From NCBI GenBank assembly GCA_018818065.1, contig JAHISV010000007.1, positions 186,001-250,000 on the forward strand: 64,000 nt of DNA. The letters are read 5' to 3'. The position numbers and the translations under genes are program-made. Positions 1 through 7,385 of this stretch are shown piece by piece (the first letter of the stretch is position 1; each line of letters begins with the position of its first letter). This DNA comes from Bacteroidota bacterium (GTDB lineage Bacteria > Bacteroidota > Ignavibacteria > Ignavibacteriales > Melioribacteraceae). Under the pieces are notes generated by a model that saw only the letters and a list, made by a program, of their open reading frames with translations, was not told the DNA's origin and ran no database searches.

Positions 1-402
1 TACGAAAGTGAACAGAGTATGGGCAAGATCATCATGATATTCTCACTCTTCTCGGTATTTGTCGGCTGTTTGGGATTATTCGGTCTAGCCTCTTTTACAG
101 CTGAAGAGAAAACGAAAGAAATTGGGATTCGGAAGGTGCTGGGCTCTTCTGTAGGTGAAATAATAATGATGCTTAGTAAACAATTTGTTAAATGGGTACT
201 TTTAGCAAATATTATTGCCTGGCCCCTTGCCTACTTTACCATGGATAGCTGGCTGCAGAATTTTGCTTACCAGACTGAACTTTCATTTGGGATTTTTATT
301 TTGGCGGGTTTTATTGCAATTATTATAGCTTTGGCAACGGTCACCTATCAGGCAGTAAAAGCAGCGTTAATGAATCCGGTAAGTTCGCTAAAACACGAGT
401 AG
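1..402 (+). CDS. FtsX/MacB-type ABC transporter permease, C-terminal part
   Basis: The reading frame is open from the first base, so this is the 3' end of a gene that begins before the window. The visible 133 residues hold the last FtsX domain: a membrane segment with the LGLFGLASF motif, then EEKTKEIGIRKVLGSS, then two more hydrophobic segments and a short tail ending in NPVSSLKHE. The same ending (NPI-SLKYE) occurs in the two full-length permeases at 35219-37822 and 38400-40826, so all three belong to one family of large two-FtsX permeases. These act in the inner membrane in export or mechanotransmission with a separate ATPase. No ATPase is visible here. A strong hairpin terminator follows the stop codon. 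The family is clear; the substrate is unknown. Confidence 0.85.
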   Translation, partial: YESEQSMGKIIMIFSLFSVFVGCLGLFGLASFTAEEKTKEIGIRKVLGSSVGEIIMMLSKQFVKWVLLANIIAWPLAYFTMDSWLQNFAYQTELSFGIFILAGFIAIIIALATVTYQAVKAALMNPVSSLKHE

Positions 403-421
403 AAAATTTAATAAATATTGA

Positions 422-452
422 AAAAGCCCCTCAGTTAAAATGAGGGGCTTTT
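422..452 (+). terminator. Intrinsic terminator after the ABC permease
   Basis: A 12-bp perfect stem (AAAAGCCCCTCA with TGAGGGGCTTTT) around a 7-base loop starts 20 bases after the permease stop. It is nearly symmetric in A and T, so it may also serve the minus-strand hemerythrin gene that ends at 480. Confidence 0.85.
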
Positions 453-479
453 CATTTTACCATCATAATTTTAAACCTT

Positions 480-896
480 TTATTCTATCCTTCCATTTTT
501 TGCAAAATAGTCCTTGTATTCCATATCCTTTTGAAGAATATGATCAATAAGCCATTCTTTAATTAATTTTGTTAATTCTTCAATAGCGTAGTTGCTACCA
601 TCTTTAAGACGCTCCAAAACATGGATAATTTGTTCAATAAGTTCCTCGTGCAATTTAGAATGGCTGACCAATTCAGGATAATAATTTTTCTTTAATAATT
701 CTTCTTCGTCCTTAAAATGGTACTTAGTGTAATCAATTAAACTTACTAAAGTATTTTTCAATACATCTTGCTGCAACCCATCAGCTCTTGCTTTTAGAAA
801 TGTATTTGCAATTTGGACAAGCTTTTTGTGCTGCTCATCAATTAACTCAATACCAACTTCATATTCTGTTTTCCAGACAATTCCCAGATAAGCCAT
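480..896 (-). CDS. Bacteriohemerythrin
   Basis: A 138-residue protein with the complete hemerythrin ligand set for a non-haem di-iron, oxygen-binding site: His23 in DEQHKKL, His60 and Glu64 in YHFKDEE, His79 and His83 in SHSKLH, and His119 and Asp124 in DHILQKDMEY. The length is normal for single-domain bacteriohemerythrins and there is no signal peptide, so it should act in the cytosol. The family binds O2 reversibly and is linked to O2 supply or sensing in microaerophiles and to motile or redox-responsive cells. The neighbouring genes on the same strand are small unknown proteins and do not narrow the role. Confidence 0.93.
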   Translation of the reverse strand: MAYLGIVWKTEYEVGIELIDEQHKKLVQIANTFLKARADGLQQDVLKNTLVSLIDYTKYHFKDEEELLKKNYYPELVSHSKLHEELIEQIIHVLERLKDGSNYAIEELTKLIKEWLIDHILQKDMEYKDYFAKNGRIE

Positions 897-951
897 TTAA
901 TATGCCTCAAATAATTATTTACTTAGATACATTCTAAAACTTAAATTTCAT

Positions 952-1311
952 TTATGACAAGAGCCATTTAATGCCTTCTTTTTCAGTCCGAAAAAGTTTA
1001 GCCATTCCGCCATTATTTGCAACTACAGTCTCACCAAAAGCATTACTTGAATATGTTTCTTCTTTAGGATCAATAAATGCTATATTCAATCCAGCAATCA
1101 ATTTAGCAACAATTACACTAAGACGATGAATTTCAATAGTCTTTAACTTCCCCGATACTTTATCAACAATTAAAATTTTTTCAATATTATCGTCTTTACA
1201 TTTCCGGACAAGGTTTTCCCAAAAGTCGACAGCCGCTTCAAATTTTTCAATCCCTTCTATTTGAACATACAAATACCCTGGTCTTCTTTCATATGAAATT
1301 GTATAATTCAT
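952..1311 (-). CDS. Small SpoIIAA/STAS-like hypothetical protein
   Basis: About 119 residues, not firmly recognised. The pattern of an N-terminal beta hairpin (YLYVQIEG), an alternating helix, then a hydrophobic strand KILIVDK and another helix resembles the SpoIIAA-like or STAS fold, but no signature motif settles it. I chose the ATG at 1311, which directly follows a GGGGAGGAA stretch with rather short spacing. An in-frame GTG at 1326 would add five residues. There is no signal peptide or membrane segment. It lies between the hemerythrin gene and another small gene on the same strand, with 50-bp gaps, and could be co-transcribed with them. Confidence 0.6.
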   Translation of the reverse strand: MNYTISYERRPGYLYVQIEGIEKFEAAVDFWENLVRKCKDDNIEKILIVDKVSGKLKTIEIHRLSVIVAKLIAGLNIAFIDPKEETYSSNAFGETVVANNGGMAKLFRTEKEGIKWLLS

Positions 1312-1362
1312 TTCCTCCCCAATCACTAAACTCTGTACAGAATCTTACTTAACTATGGCACT

Positions 1363-1632
1363 TTAAATTACTTCCATGAACCTCATAACAGGCTCTTCGA
1401 GCATACCCGATTCTTTTTGCGCATTCTTTGCTTCGGGTGCACCGGTGAAAGCCCTTGCTTTTTCTATATCAGTAACCCTGAAAATACAAGTAACAATATT
1501 AGGATTGAAGGCATCACGCATTAATTCCATATCACATAATCCAACTTTTTCCTGCGCCTCAGTGTGCGAAGCAAATATTTTGTACCATCTATCAAAATCT
1601 TCAACTATCTGTTTCACATATAAATATTTCAT
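1363..1632 (-). CDS. Small dimeric alpha-beta-barrel-like protein
   Basis: 89 residues, unknown function. The sequence starts with a strand (KYLYVKQIV), has a helix around the DFDRWYKIF segment, a strand VTCIFRVTD, a helix IEKARAFTGAPEA, and a final strand near MRFMEVI. This order fits the dimeric ferredoxin-like barrel fold of ABM/EthD-type proteins, which is an inference from pattern only. A good ribosome site (AAGGAG six bases before ATG) supports the start. It has no membrane or export signal. Confidence 0.6.
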   Translation of the reverse strand: MKYLYVKQIVEDFDRWYKIFASHTEAQEKVGLCDMELMRDAFNPNIVTCIFRVTDIEKARAFTGAPEAKNAQKESGMLEEPVMRFMEVI

Positions 1633-1675
1633 CCAATCTCCTTCATGTACAGAATATTTTTAGACGTTCGACATC

Positions 1676-2470
1676 CTATTTTCTAAAATCAAATTTATCT
1701 TCAAAATCTTCCTCACTAAGAATATCATCATCCAAATCAGCCGGGACAGGAATATCAGGATGTTTAGCAAATGAAAATGTAAGCTGCTCGAACCAGGAAT
1801 CTTCGGTATTAACCATCTTAAGGATTTTGTTCCAAAGTTCAACAGGCGGGCCAAAAATATTCCAGTCTACAACCAGAACCCTAACCCCTCTTCGGCGCAT
1901 TTCTTTAATTAACTTTTTATAATTTTTATCGAGGTGTCTAAGATATTCAAGAGGAACGCCGGATTCCTGTTTTCTGCCGCGCGAACTCATTCGTCTGAAA
2001 CACTCTTCAGGTGTAGTGTGCAAATAAATAAACAAATCCGGGGGCATTACATCGCGGCTCATATTCCTGAACACATCCACATAAAGCTCAAATTCCTCCT
2101 GTGTCATAAAACCCTGTTCCATTGCCGTAGTTGCAAATACTGTATCACCATAGATGGGTCTGTCCTGAATGACAATTTTTCCCTGTTCGCCCCACGCCTG
2201 TTCTACAGCTAGACGGTGTTGTTCGTATCGCCTGCAAAGCATAAACATCTGCATCTCGAATCCACCGCCTGTATTCTTGCCTGTTTTTAAATCATCGTAG
2301 TAGCGAGAAAGAAAGTGTGCAAATTTTGCATCATGCGTAGGTTCCTCGTGTACAATTGCCGGCCAACCACGGGAGGTAGCGGCTGAAGCAACTGCATGGC
2401 ATACATTGGTTTTTCCAGCACCAATATTAGCATCTATTGCTATAAACAAGCCTTTGTTGGTTTTATTCAT
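1676..2470 (-). CDS. Deoxynucleoside kinase family protein
   Basis: 264 residues of the deoxyadenosine/deoxyguanosine kinase type, which phosphorylates salvaged deoxynucleosides with ATP. The P-loop is at the N terminus (DANIGAGKT, about residues 13-21). The DRS-like motif appears as QDRPIYGDTVF, where the Arg contacts substrate. The YLHTTPEECFRRMSSRGR region supplies the lid arginines, followed by LEYLRHLDKNYKKL as in the family. A tail of about 55 residues rich in Asp and Glu extends beyond the usual end. The protein is cytosolic. It is followed closely by the small gene ending at 1363. The exact nucleoside preference cannot be read from the sequence. Confidence 0.88.
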   Translation of the reverse strand: MNKTNKGLFIAIDANIGAGKTNVCHAVASAATSRGWPAIVHEEPTHDAKFAHFLSRYYDDLKTGKNTGGGFEMQMFMLCRRYEQHRLAVEQAWGEQGKIVIQDRPIYGDTVFATTAMEQGFMTQEEFELYVDVFRNMSRDVMPPDLFIYLHTTPEECFRRMSSRGRKQESGVPLEYLRHLDKNYKKLIKEMRRRGVRVLVVDWNIFGPPVELWNKILKMVNTEDSWFEQLTFSFAKHPDIPVPADLDDDILSEEDFEDKFDFRK

Positions 2471-2651
2471 TCCATCCCCAAAGAGAATTTCAATAAGATA
2501 ATATTATAAATCATCACCACAGTAGTGGAGTTTTCGCAAGGGTTCAAAGTAATAAATTCCTAATAAAAATAGAAGCAAGATATATTGTGAATATTGACTG
2601 ATACATTAATTCACAGCACGTTATAAGGCAAGTTTAAAACAATAAGTACTG

Positions 2652-3158
2652 TTAGAATTCTATAACTTCAGGTCGTTTTTTAATCAAAAAGTTAGACAAG
2701 ATAAAAAGTCCGGCTCCTGTCATTATATAGACATCAGCCACATTAAATATTCCCGTATGCAAACCAAATGCGTGAAGAACCAGGAAGTCAATAACTGCTC
2801 CGCCGTTTAACACTCTGTCAATTAGATTTCCAACACCACCGCTAAAAAAGAGGAGAAAGGCAAAAGTCTGTAGTTGTGTAAGTTTTTTATTAAAAATTAT
2901 ATAGGCAAGAAATACGGTTAACATAATACCTATAAAAAGCTGAAATATTACAAATTTGGTTTCGTTTGAAAGTGAACTCCCCATACTTAACATGCCGCCC
3001 GAATTTTCGGCATAGACAAGTTTCACACTTCCATTCAGTAAGGATTTAAGAGGTTGTCCCTGTAAATAATCCTGAGCAATTCTTTTAGTCGATAAATCAC
3101 ATCCTACTAAAAGAATTACTCCGATAAATATCAGTAATGTTTTTCTATACTTTTGCAT
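2652..3158 (-). CDS. lspA: Lipoprotein signal peptidase (signal peptidase II)
   Basis: 168 residues with four membrane segments, the normal size. It cleaves the signal peptide of prolipoproteins in front of the lipidated cysteine, in the inner membrane. The two catalytic aspartates are Asp114 in GGVGNLIDR and Asp142 in FNVADVYI. The ENSGG motif near residues 51-55 corresponds to the conserved Asn-x-Gly segment. Several predicted lipoproteins in this window (20561-22441, 25233-25955, 27338-28084) would be substrates. It stands alone, 140-180 bp from its neighbours. Confidence 0.95.
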   Translation of the reverse strand: MQKYRKTLLIFIGVILLVGCDLSTKRIAQDYLQGQPLKSLLNGSVKLVYAENSGGMLSMGSSLSNETKFVIFQLFIGIMLTVFLAYIIFNKKLTQLQTFAFLLFFSGGVGNLIDRVLNGGAVIDFLVLHAFGLHTGIFNVADVYIMTGAGLFILSNFLIKKRPEVIEF

Positions 3159-3299
3159 ATGCCCAATAATTGTTCACTGCAAAATATGAATTAATTTGGA
3201 TCTTTGTTACAACAAGGAAGCAGAGATCTTTATTTTAATCAGATATGTAGATTTATATTTCGGACTAGAAGCAGGTTAGAATTCAGGGTGAGTTAGAAC

Positions 3300-5408
3300 C
3301 TAAACCAGGCAAGGAATTGTAATGGTGAATGTAGAACCTTTTCCGGGTTCGCTCTCAAGAGTAATTGTTCCATCCAACATCTCAATGTATTTTTTTGCAA
3401 TCGTGAGTCCTAGTCCGACTCCTTCGTAATCTCGTGAATATCCTTCACTCGCCTGTCTGAATGCCTCAAAGATTCTCGTTTTATCATCATCGGCAATGCC
3501 GATACCAGTATCCGATACTTTAATTTGAATATCTTTCAGCCGCCCGTTTTCAACTATTTCAGCATTCACCTCCACCATGCCTTCATTTGTATATATGATG
3601 GCATTTTCAATAATATTTTTAAGGCTTTCTGTAAACAAATCAACATCAACAAAGGCCTTCAAAGCCTGTTCTGTAATGCTACTGGTAAGAGTGAGATTTT
3701 TCTCCAGGGCTTTATCACGTAATTCGGATATAACAATAGTAATCTCTTCACTCAGGTTTACTTCCTTAAGGCTATCTGATAGGTCGATTGTTTCCATTTG
3801 CGAAAGACTTAATATTCCATTTAAAGTACTCATCAGTCTTTGTCCTGACATGGAGATACTGTTTACCATACTTAAAAGCCCTTCATCCTCAATTTCACTT
3901 TCAAGTATTTGTGAAAAACCCAGGATACCTATAAGCGGCGTTCTAAACTCGTGACTCATATTAGCCATGAGAATAGATTTTAATTTTTCAGATTCCTCAG
4001 CCCTCTCTTTCGCTATTATCAGTTCTTCGTGATTACGTTTTCTCTCCGTAATGTCTTCTTGAACAGAGAGATAATTTGTAATTTTTCCTTCAAGATTTCT
4101 GATAGGTGAAATGGCGGCAGACACCCAAAAAAGAGAACCGTCTTTCCTCTTGTTTTTATATTCCCCATACCATTCCTCTCCCCTACTAATCATTCCCCAC
4201 ATTTCCTTATATATTTCATTAGTAAGCTCACCTGATTTTAATATTCTTGGATTTTTACCCAGCACTTCCCTTTGTCCGTAACCAGTAATATCGCAAAATT
4301 TGGGGTTTACATATTCAATTTCACCAGTCAAATCGGTTATAACAATCGCCGATGTACTCTGATGAACCGCCCAGTATAGTTTCATTTTGTCATTTTCGGC
4401 TCGTATTCTCTCTTCAATTTCCTTTTGTAGTGACTTGTTTGCATGAGATAATTGTTCTGTTCTTTCCTCAACCCTCATTTCCAACTCAAAATGAGCTTTT
4501 TGAAGATCTTCTTCCATTTTTTTGCGCTTAGTAATATCAATAAAACTATCTAAATAAAATTCCTCTTCATTAATTGTAACTCTTACGGATGTTAAAATAA
4601 CTGGAACCAAAGTTCCATTTTCTCTAACAAGTAAAACTTCCTTGTTAATAATGTTTTGCTCTGAATTCATCATTCCATCTTTAAGTAGAAAATGAGAGTC
4701 ACGTGGTGTGCCTAATAATTTGCCCTTAACTGTGTTCATAATCTCCAAAGTCATAACGTTTGCGTCAGTAATCATATTTGTTTCGCAACTTACAAGCATA
4801 ATACCTGCTTGAACCATTTCGATTATGTTTTTAAGCTCTCGTGAACTTTTAATTATGTCCTTCGTTCGAATGGCAATTTTCTGTTCAGTGACCTCTTTTA
4901 GATTAACAACCTCCCGGATTAAATCATAAGTATAAAGGTGCATAGCAAAATAATTAGAGTGCATCCTGAAAACGCTATAGACCGCTCCCTTATCAAATAT
5001 TTCATTCGATAGATCTAAAATTATTAATCCTATTACACCGGCTTGAGCAATAAGTGGAATAAGAATATTAATTGAACTTTCCGATTCGGAATTATTTAGT
5101 GTCCATTCAACTATTTCTGAACCACTTAGAGCAGCTGCAACACCACCGTCATTGTTCAACTGCTCAAATATTTCTTTAATTATTGTATCTTCATGAGAAA
5201 GTGTAGAAGCACGGAAAGTAAACTCATATTCTTCCGTGTCAAGTAAAAATAATGCTGCTTCTCTGCATTCACTAAGGTTAGTGAATACACCCAAGCCCAG
5301 TTCAATCACCTCAGAACTTGATTTATCCCTCAACTCGAATGGATTGAAGTTTTTAACCGACTCCATGAATGCGCTGAATGATGCAATATTTAAATTTTGC
5401 GAATTCAT
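3300..5408 (-). CDS. PAS-domain sensor histidine kinase
   Basis: 702 residues without an obvious membrane segment, so probably a cytosolic sensor. The order is: a GAF-like N-terminal region (about 25-175), a first PAS with its C-terminal cap ending in FIDITKRKKMEE, a coiled coil, a second PAS (ITDLTGEIEYVNPKFCDITGY) with a cap ending in QEDITERKR, then HisKA with the phospho-acceptor His486 in MSHEFRTPL, and a HATPase domain with the N box ENAIIY, the G1 box DTGIGI and the G2 box GVGLGLTIAKKY. No receiver domain is attached and no response regulator gene is adjacent. It lies only 7 bases after the HDOD gene and is probably translated from the same message, so the two may share a pathway. Confidence 0.92.
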   Translation of the reverse strand: MNSQNLNIASFSAFMESVKNFNPFELRDKSSSEVIELGLGVFTNLSECREAALFLLDTEEYEFTFRASTLSHEDTIIKEIFEQLNNDGGVAAALSGSEIVEWTLNNSESESSINILIPLIAQAGVIGLIILDLSNEIFDKGAVYSVFRMHSNYFAMHLYTYDLIREVVNLKEVTEQKIAIRTKDIIKSSRELKNIIEMVQAGIMLVSCETNMITDANVMTLEIMNTVKGKLLGTPRDSHFLLKDGMMNSEQNIINKEVLLVRENGTLVPVILTSVRVTINEEEFYLDSFIDITKRKKMEEDLQKAHFELEMRVEERTEQLSHANKSLQKEIEERIRAENDKMKLYWAVHQSTSAIVITDLTGEIEYVNPKFCDITGYGQREVLGKNPRILKSGELTNEIYKEMWGMISRGEEWYGEYKNKRKDGSLFWVSAAISPIRNLEGKITNYLSVQEDITERKRNHEELIIAKERAEESEKLKSILMANMSHEFRTPLIGILGFSQILESEIEDEGLLSMVNSISMSGQRLMSTLNGILSLSQMETIDLSDSLKEVNLSEEITIVISELRDKALEKNLTLTSSITEQALKAFVDVDLFTESLKNIIENAIIYTNEGMVEVNAEIVENGRLKDIQIKVSDTGIGIADDDKTRIFEAFRQASEGYSRDYEGVGLGLTIAKKYIEMLDGTITLESEPGKGSTFTITIPCLV

Positions 5409-5415
5409 TTTAATA

Positions 5416-6261
5416 TTAAACCAGCATTATATGGATAGTTCTATCAAAATCTTCAATCAGTCTCTTTCTGCAAGAAGTAAAATAACCTTCCGGAAGATTA
5501 AGAATATCCCAGACTCTTTTATCAGGTTCATGAACTAGTCTGTCACCGGCGAATCCCAAATCCAGCATTCTTGCCATTATATCCGCAACATGAACCGAAG
5601 CAACTAATCGATCAGTTATGTCACCAGTTTTACCCTCATGATGAGCTGAAATAACATTTTGCAAATTTTTAGGCAGCTGCCATTTTTCTGCCAAAAGCAT
5701 TCCTGCATAAGAATGATCAAAACCCAATATTTTCTTTTCCGCTATTCTGATTGAAATATTTTCCGTTTCTACCAAGTCCAACACTGTGGAATATTCATCA
5801 TGCGCAACTTCAAGAAAGAGTAGTTTACCAATATCGTGAATAACACCACCCAGGAAATAGTTTTCCACAGATTTTTCCCCGATGGCACTACCTATCATTC
5901 TGGTTGCTATTCCTACCCCAATGGAGTGGGCCCAAAAATCTACCGGTTTAAAATTTGCCAAAACCTTGTCTTTTGAGAAGAAGTCAATTACGGTTAAAGC
6001 AAAAACAATATTTCTGACTTCGGTAAAGCCAAGATACATTATGGCTTGTGTTATTGTATCAATTTTTCCCCTGAAACCGAAAAATGGCGAGTTGGCTACT
6101 TTTAATATTTTGAATGCCGAAACCTGATCAGCGGCGAGTACTTTTGCTACTTTTTCAGAGGAGGCCCGAGGGTCTTCAATAGCTTCCGATAATGTTGAAT
6201 AAACAGTTGGAAGTGTTGGAAGCTTTTTTACTCCATTTAATATTTTGTCCTTCAGATCCAT
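5416..6261 (-). CDS. HDOD domain protein
   Basis: 281 residues, almost all HDOD domain. The typical N terminus is LPTLPTVYSTLSEAIEDP, followed by KILKVANSPFFGFRGKI and the helix ITQAIMYLGFTEVRNIVFA. Some metal-binding residues of a true HD hydrolase appear (FLGGVIHDIGKLL, SAHHEG), so the HD core is partly kept, unlike many HDOD proteins. HDOD proteins act in signalling and often partner two-component systems. The gene sits between a small DUF3391-like gene and the histidine kinase gene with gaps of 21 and 7 bases, a compact three-gene operon. Confidence 0.9.
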   Translation of the reverse strand: MDLKDKILNGVKKLPTLPTVYSTLSEAIEDPRASSEKVAKVLAADQVSAFKILKVANSPFFGFRGKIDTITQAIMYLGFTEVRNIVFALTVIDFFSKDKVLANFKPVDFWAHSIGVGIATRMIGSAIGEKSVENYFLGGVIHDIGKLLFLEVAHDEYSTVLDLVETENISIRIAEKKILGFDHSYAGMLLAEKWQLPKNLQNVISAHHEGKTGDITDRLVASVHVADIMARMLDLGFAGDRLVHEPDKRVWDILNLPEGYFTSCRKRLIEDFDRTIHIMLV

Positions 6262-6282
6262 AATAAATTTCCTTCAAACTAT

Positions 6283-6597
6283 TTATCTCAACTTGTCTAA
6301 TATATTGTCCATACCCATTTGAATGAGATTTTCTTCAAATTTGTTTTTTGGTGTCCAATATATTTTTTTGGCAAGAATAGTCTCTGCCTCAGCCATCAAC
6401 GATTCATCAATGGGCTCCTCACCTTCATCATCTGAAACTATCACAAGCGTTTCGATGCCCCATGTTCTAAAAAGGTTTTTATGTTTTTTCTCTAATTTTA
6501 CATTAGCTCCTAAAAGAACCTGACCGAACTTGTTTTTAAGAGGAACAGCGAGTTCCATTCCCTCTTCAAAATCATCAAGTAGGATTGTTTTATTCAT
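6283..6597 (-). CDS. Small DUF3391-like partner of the HDOD protein
   Basis: 104 residues. The first 60 (DDFEEGMELAVPLKNKFG, then LLGANVKLEKKHKNLFRTW) match the pattern of the short beta-rich domain found at the N terminus of many HD-GYP proteins, usually with a G-x-L-L-x-x-G core. Here it is a free-standing protein, first in an operon with the HDOD protein and the histidine kinase. It may regulate or dock the HD domain in trans; that role is inferred from position. There is no signal peptide. The preceding region of 367 bp has room for the operon promoter. Confidence 0.65.
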   Translation of the reverse strand: MNKTILLDDFEEGMELAVPLKNKFGQVLLGANVKLEKKHKNLFRTWGIETLVIVSDDEGEEPIDESLMAEAETILAKKIYWTPKNKFEENLIQMGMDNILDKLR

Positions 6598-6964
6598 TAA
6601 ATACTCCTTATCACCTTATAATACAACAATTTAATAATCGAAGATTATGTGACTAATTTTAGCTTCAATCTTATCTTTTTATAGTAGTAAAAGAAATGCA
6701 ATCTATTCTAACTCATATCTGATTCTTAGAATATAGTAACGCAGAGGATAACCAAAGAGTTGTATTAATTAAGATAATATTCAATTTATTTAAGTGCTAT
6801 ACTAGTTAAATGGGGTTTCTGCTGAATTAGGATAATGTTATTAATGAAGTAATTGTTGAATGCTGAAATTAAACCATCAAAAAACCTCCGATTTGCTCCG
6901 TCGGAGGTTTCAAATAATGACTTAGCCTAATAATAATAAAGAGGTTGAATGTTTTGAAATTCAA
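6598..6964. other. Noncoding region between two minus-strand transcription units
   Basis: 367 bp of AT-rich sequence with no credible gene on either strand. It holds a clear terminator for the minus-strand gene at 6965-7300 (see 6882-6910) and must hold the promoter of the HDOD/histidine kinase operon. I could not pick out a convincing promoter or operator. Confidence 0.6.
6882..6910 (-). terminator. Intrinsic terminator of the gene at 6965-7300
   Basis: A perfect 10-bp stem (AAACCTCCGA with TCGGAGGTTT), loop of 9 bases, followed on the minus strand by a run of T. It lies 55 bases after the stop codon of the small gene. Confidence 0.85.
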
Positions 6965-7300
6965 TTAATCAGTTAAGTTATCTACAATAATTGCAGGTTC
7001 TTCATTGCCTGGTTTTTCGTTTTCGTATCGAAGTTCATATAAATGATCAACCTTTGCAACGCAGTTGATATCAAGAAATCTCTCAAAAGGATGTCCTGGA
7101 TTATTAGGTTCGACAGTGAATTCTTTTTGGTCCAGAACATGATCATCAAGGAACCTAACAAATACTTTCTTGTCCGTTTTATTAACAAAATGTACTGGAT
7201 AAACAGTAGCTAAACTTGGGTCCCTCCATATTTTTTTCTTTTTGTCATCCGGAGTGGGAATACCCCCCTGATCATTGATTGTAATTGGTTTTGGATCCAT
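6965..7300 (-). CDS. Hypothetical protein
   Basis: 111 residues that I do not recognise. It has no signal peptide and no membrane segment. The N-terminal 30 residues are polar with a KKKK run, the middle is strand-rich (VYPVHFVNKTDKKVFVRFLD), and the end is acidic. It starts with ATG, ends before a strong terminator, and lies 85 bp after the Ser/Thr kinase gene, so it could be the last cistron of the kinase operon or have its own promoter. Codon use looks like its neighbours. Expression and function are open. Confidence 0.55.
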   Translation of the reverse strand: MDPKPITINDQGGIPTPDDKKKKIWRDPSLATVYPVHFVNKTDKKVFVRFLDDHVLDQKEFTVEPNNPGHPFERFLDINCVAKVDHLYELRYENEKPGNEEPAIIVDNLTD

Positions 7301-7385
7301 CTTAAATCTCCAATAATTTAGTTGAAAAAATAAAATTAATTAAACAAGAATGAGGTAATATTATATGATCATTATTTGTAAACAA

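Noticed and set aside
3577-3954. 125-codon open frame opposite the histidine kinase
   Set aside because: It is antisense to the conserved HisKA and HATPase domains and has no ribosome site.
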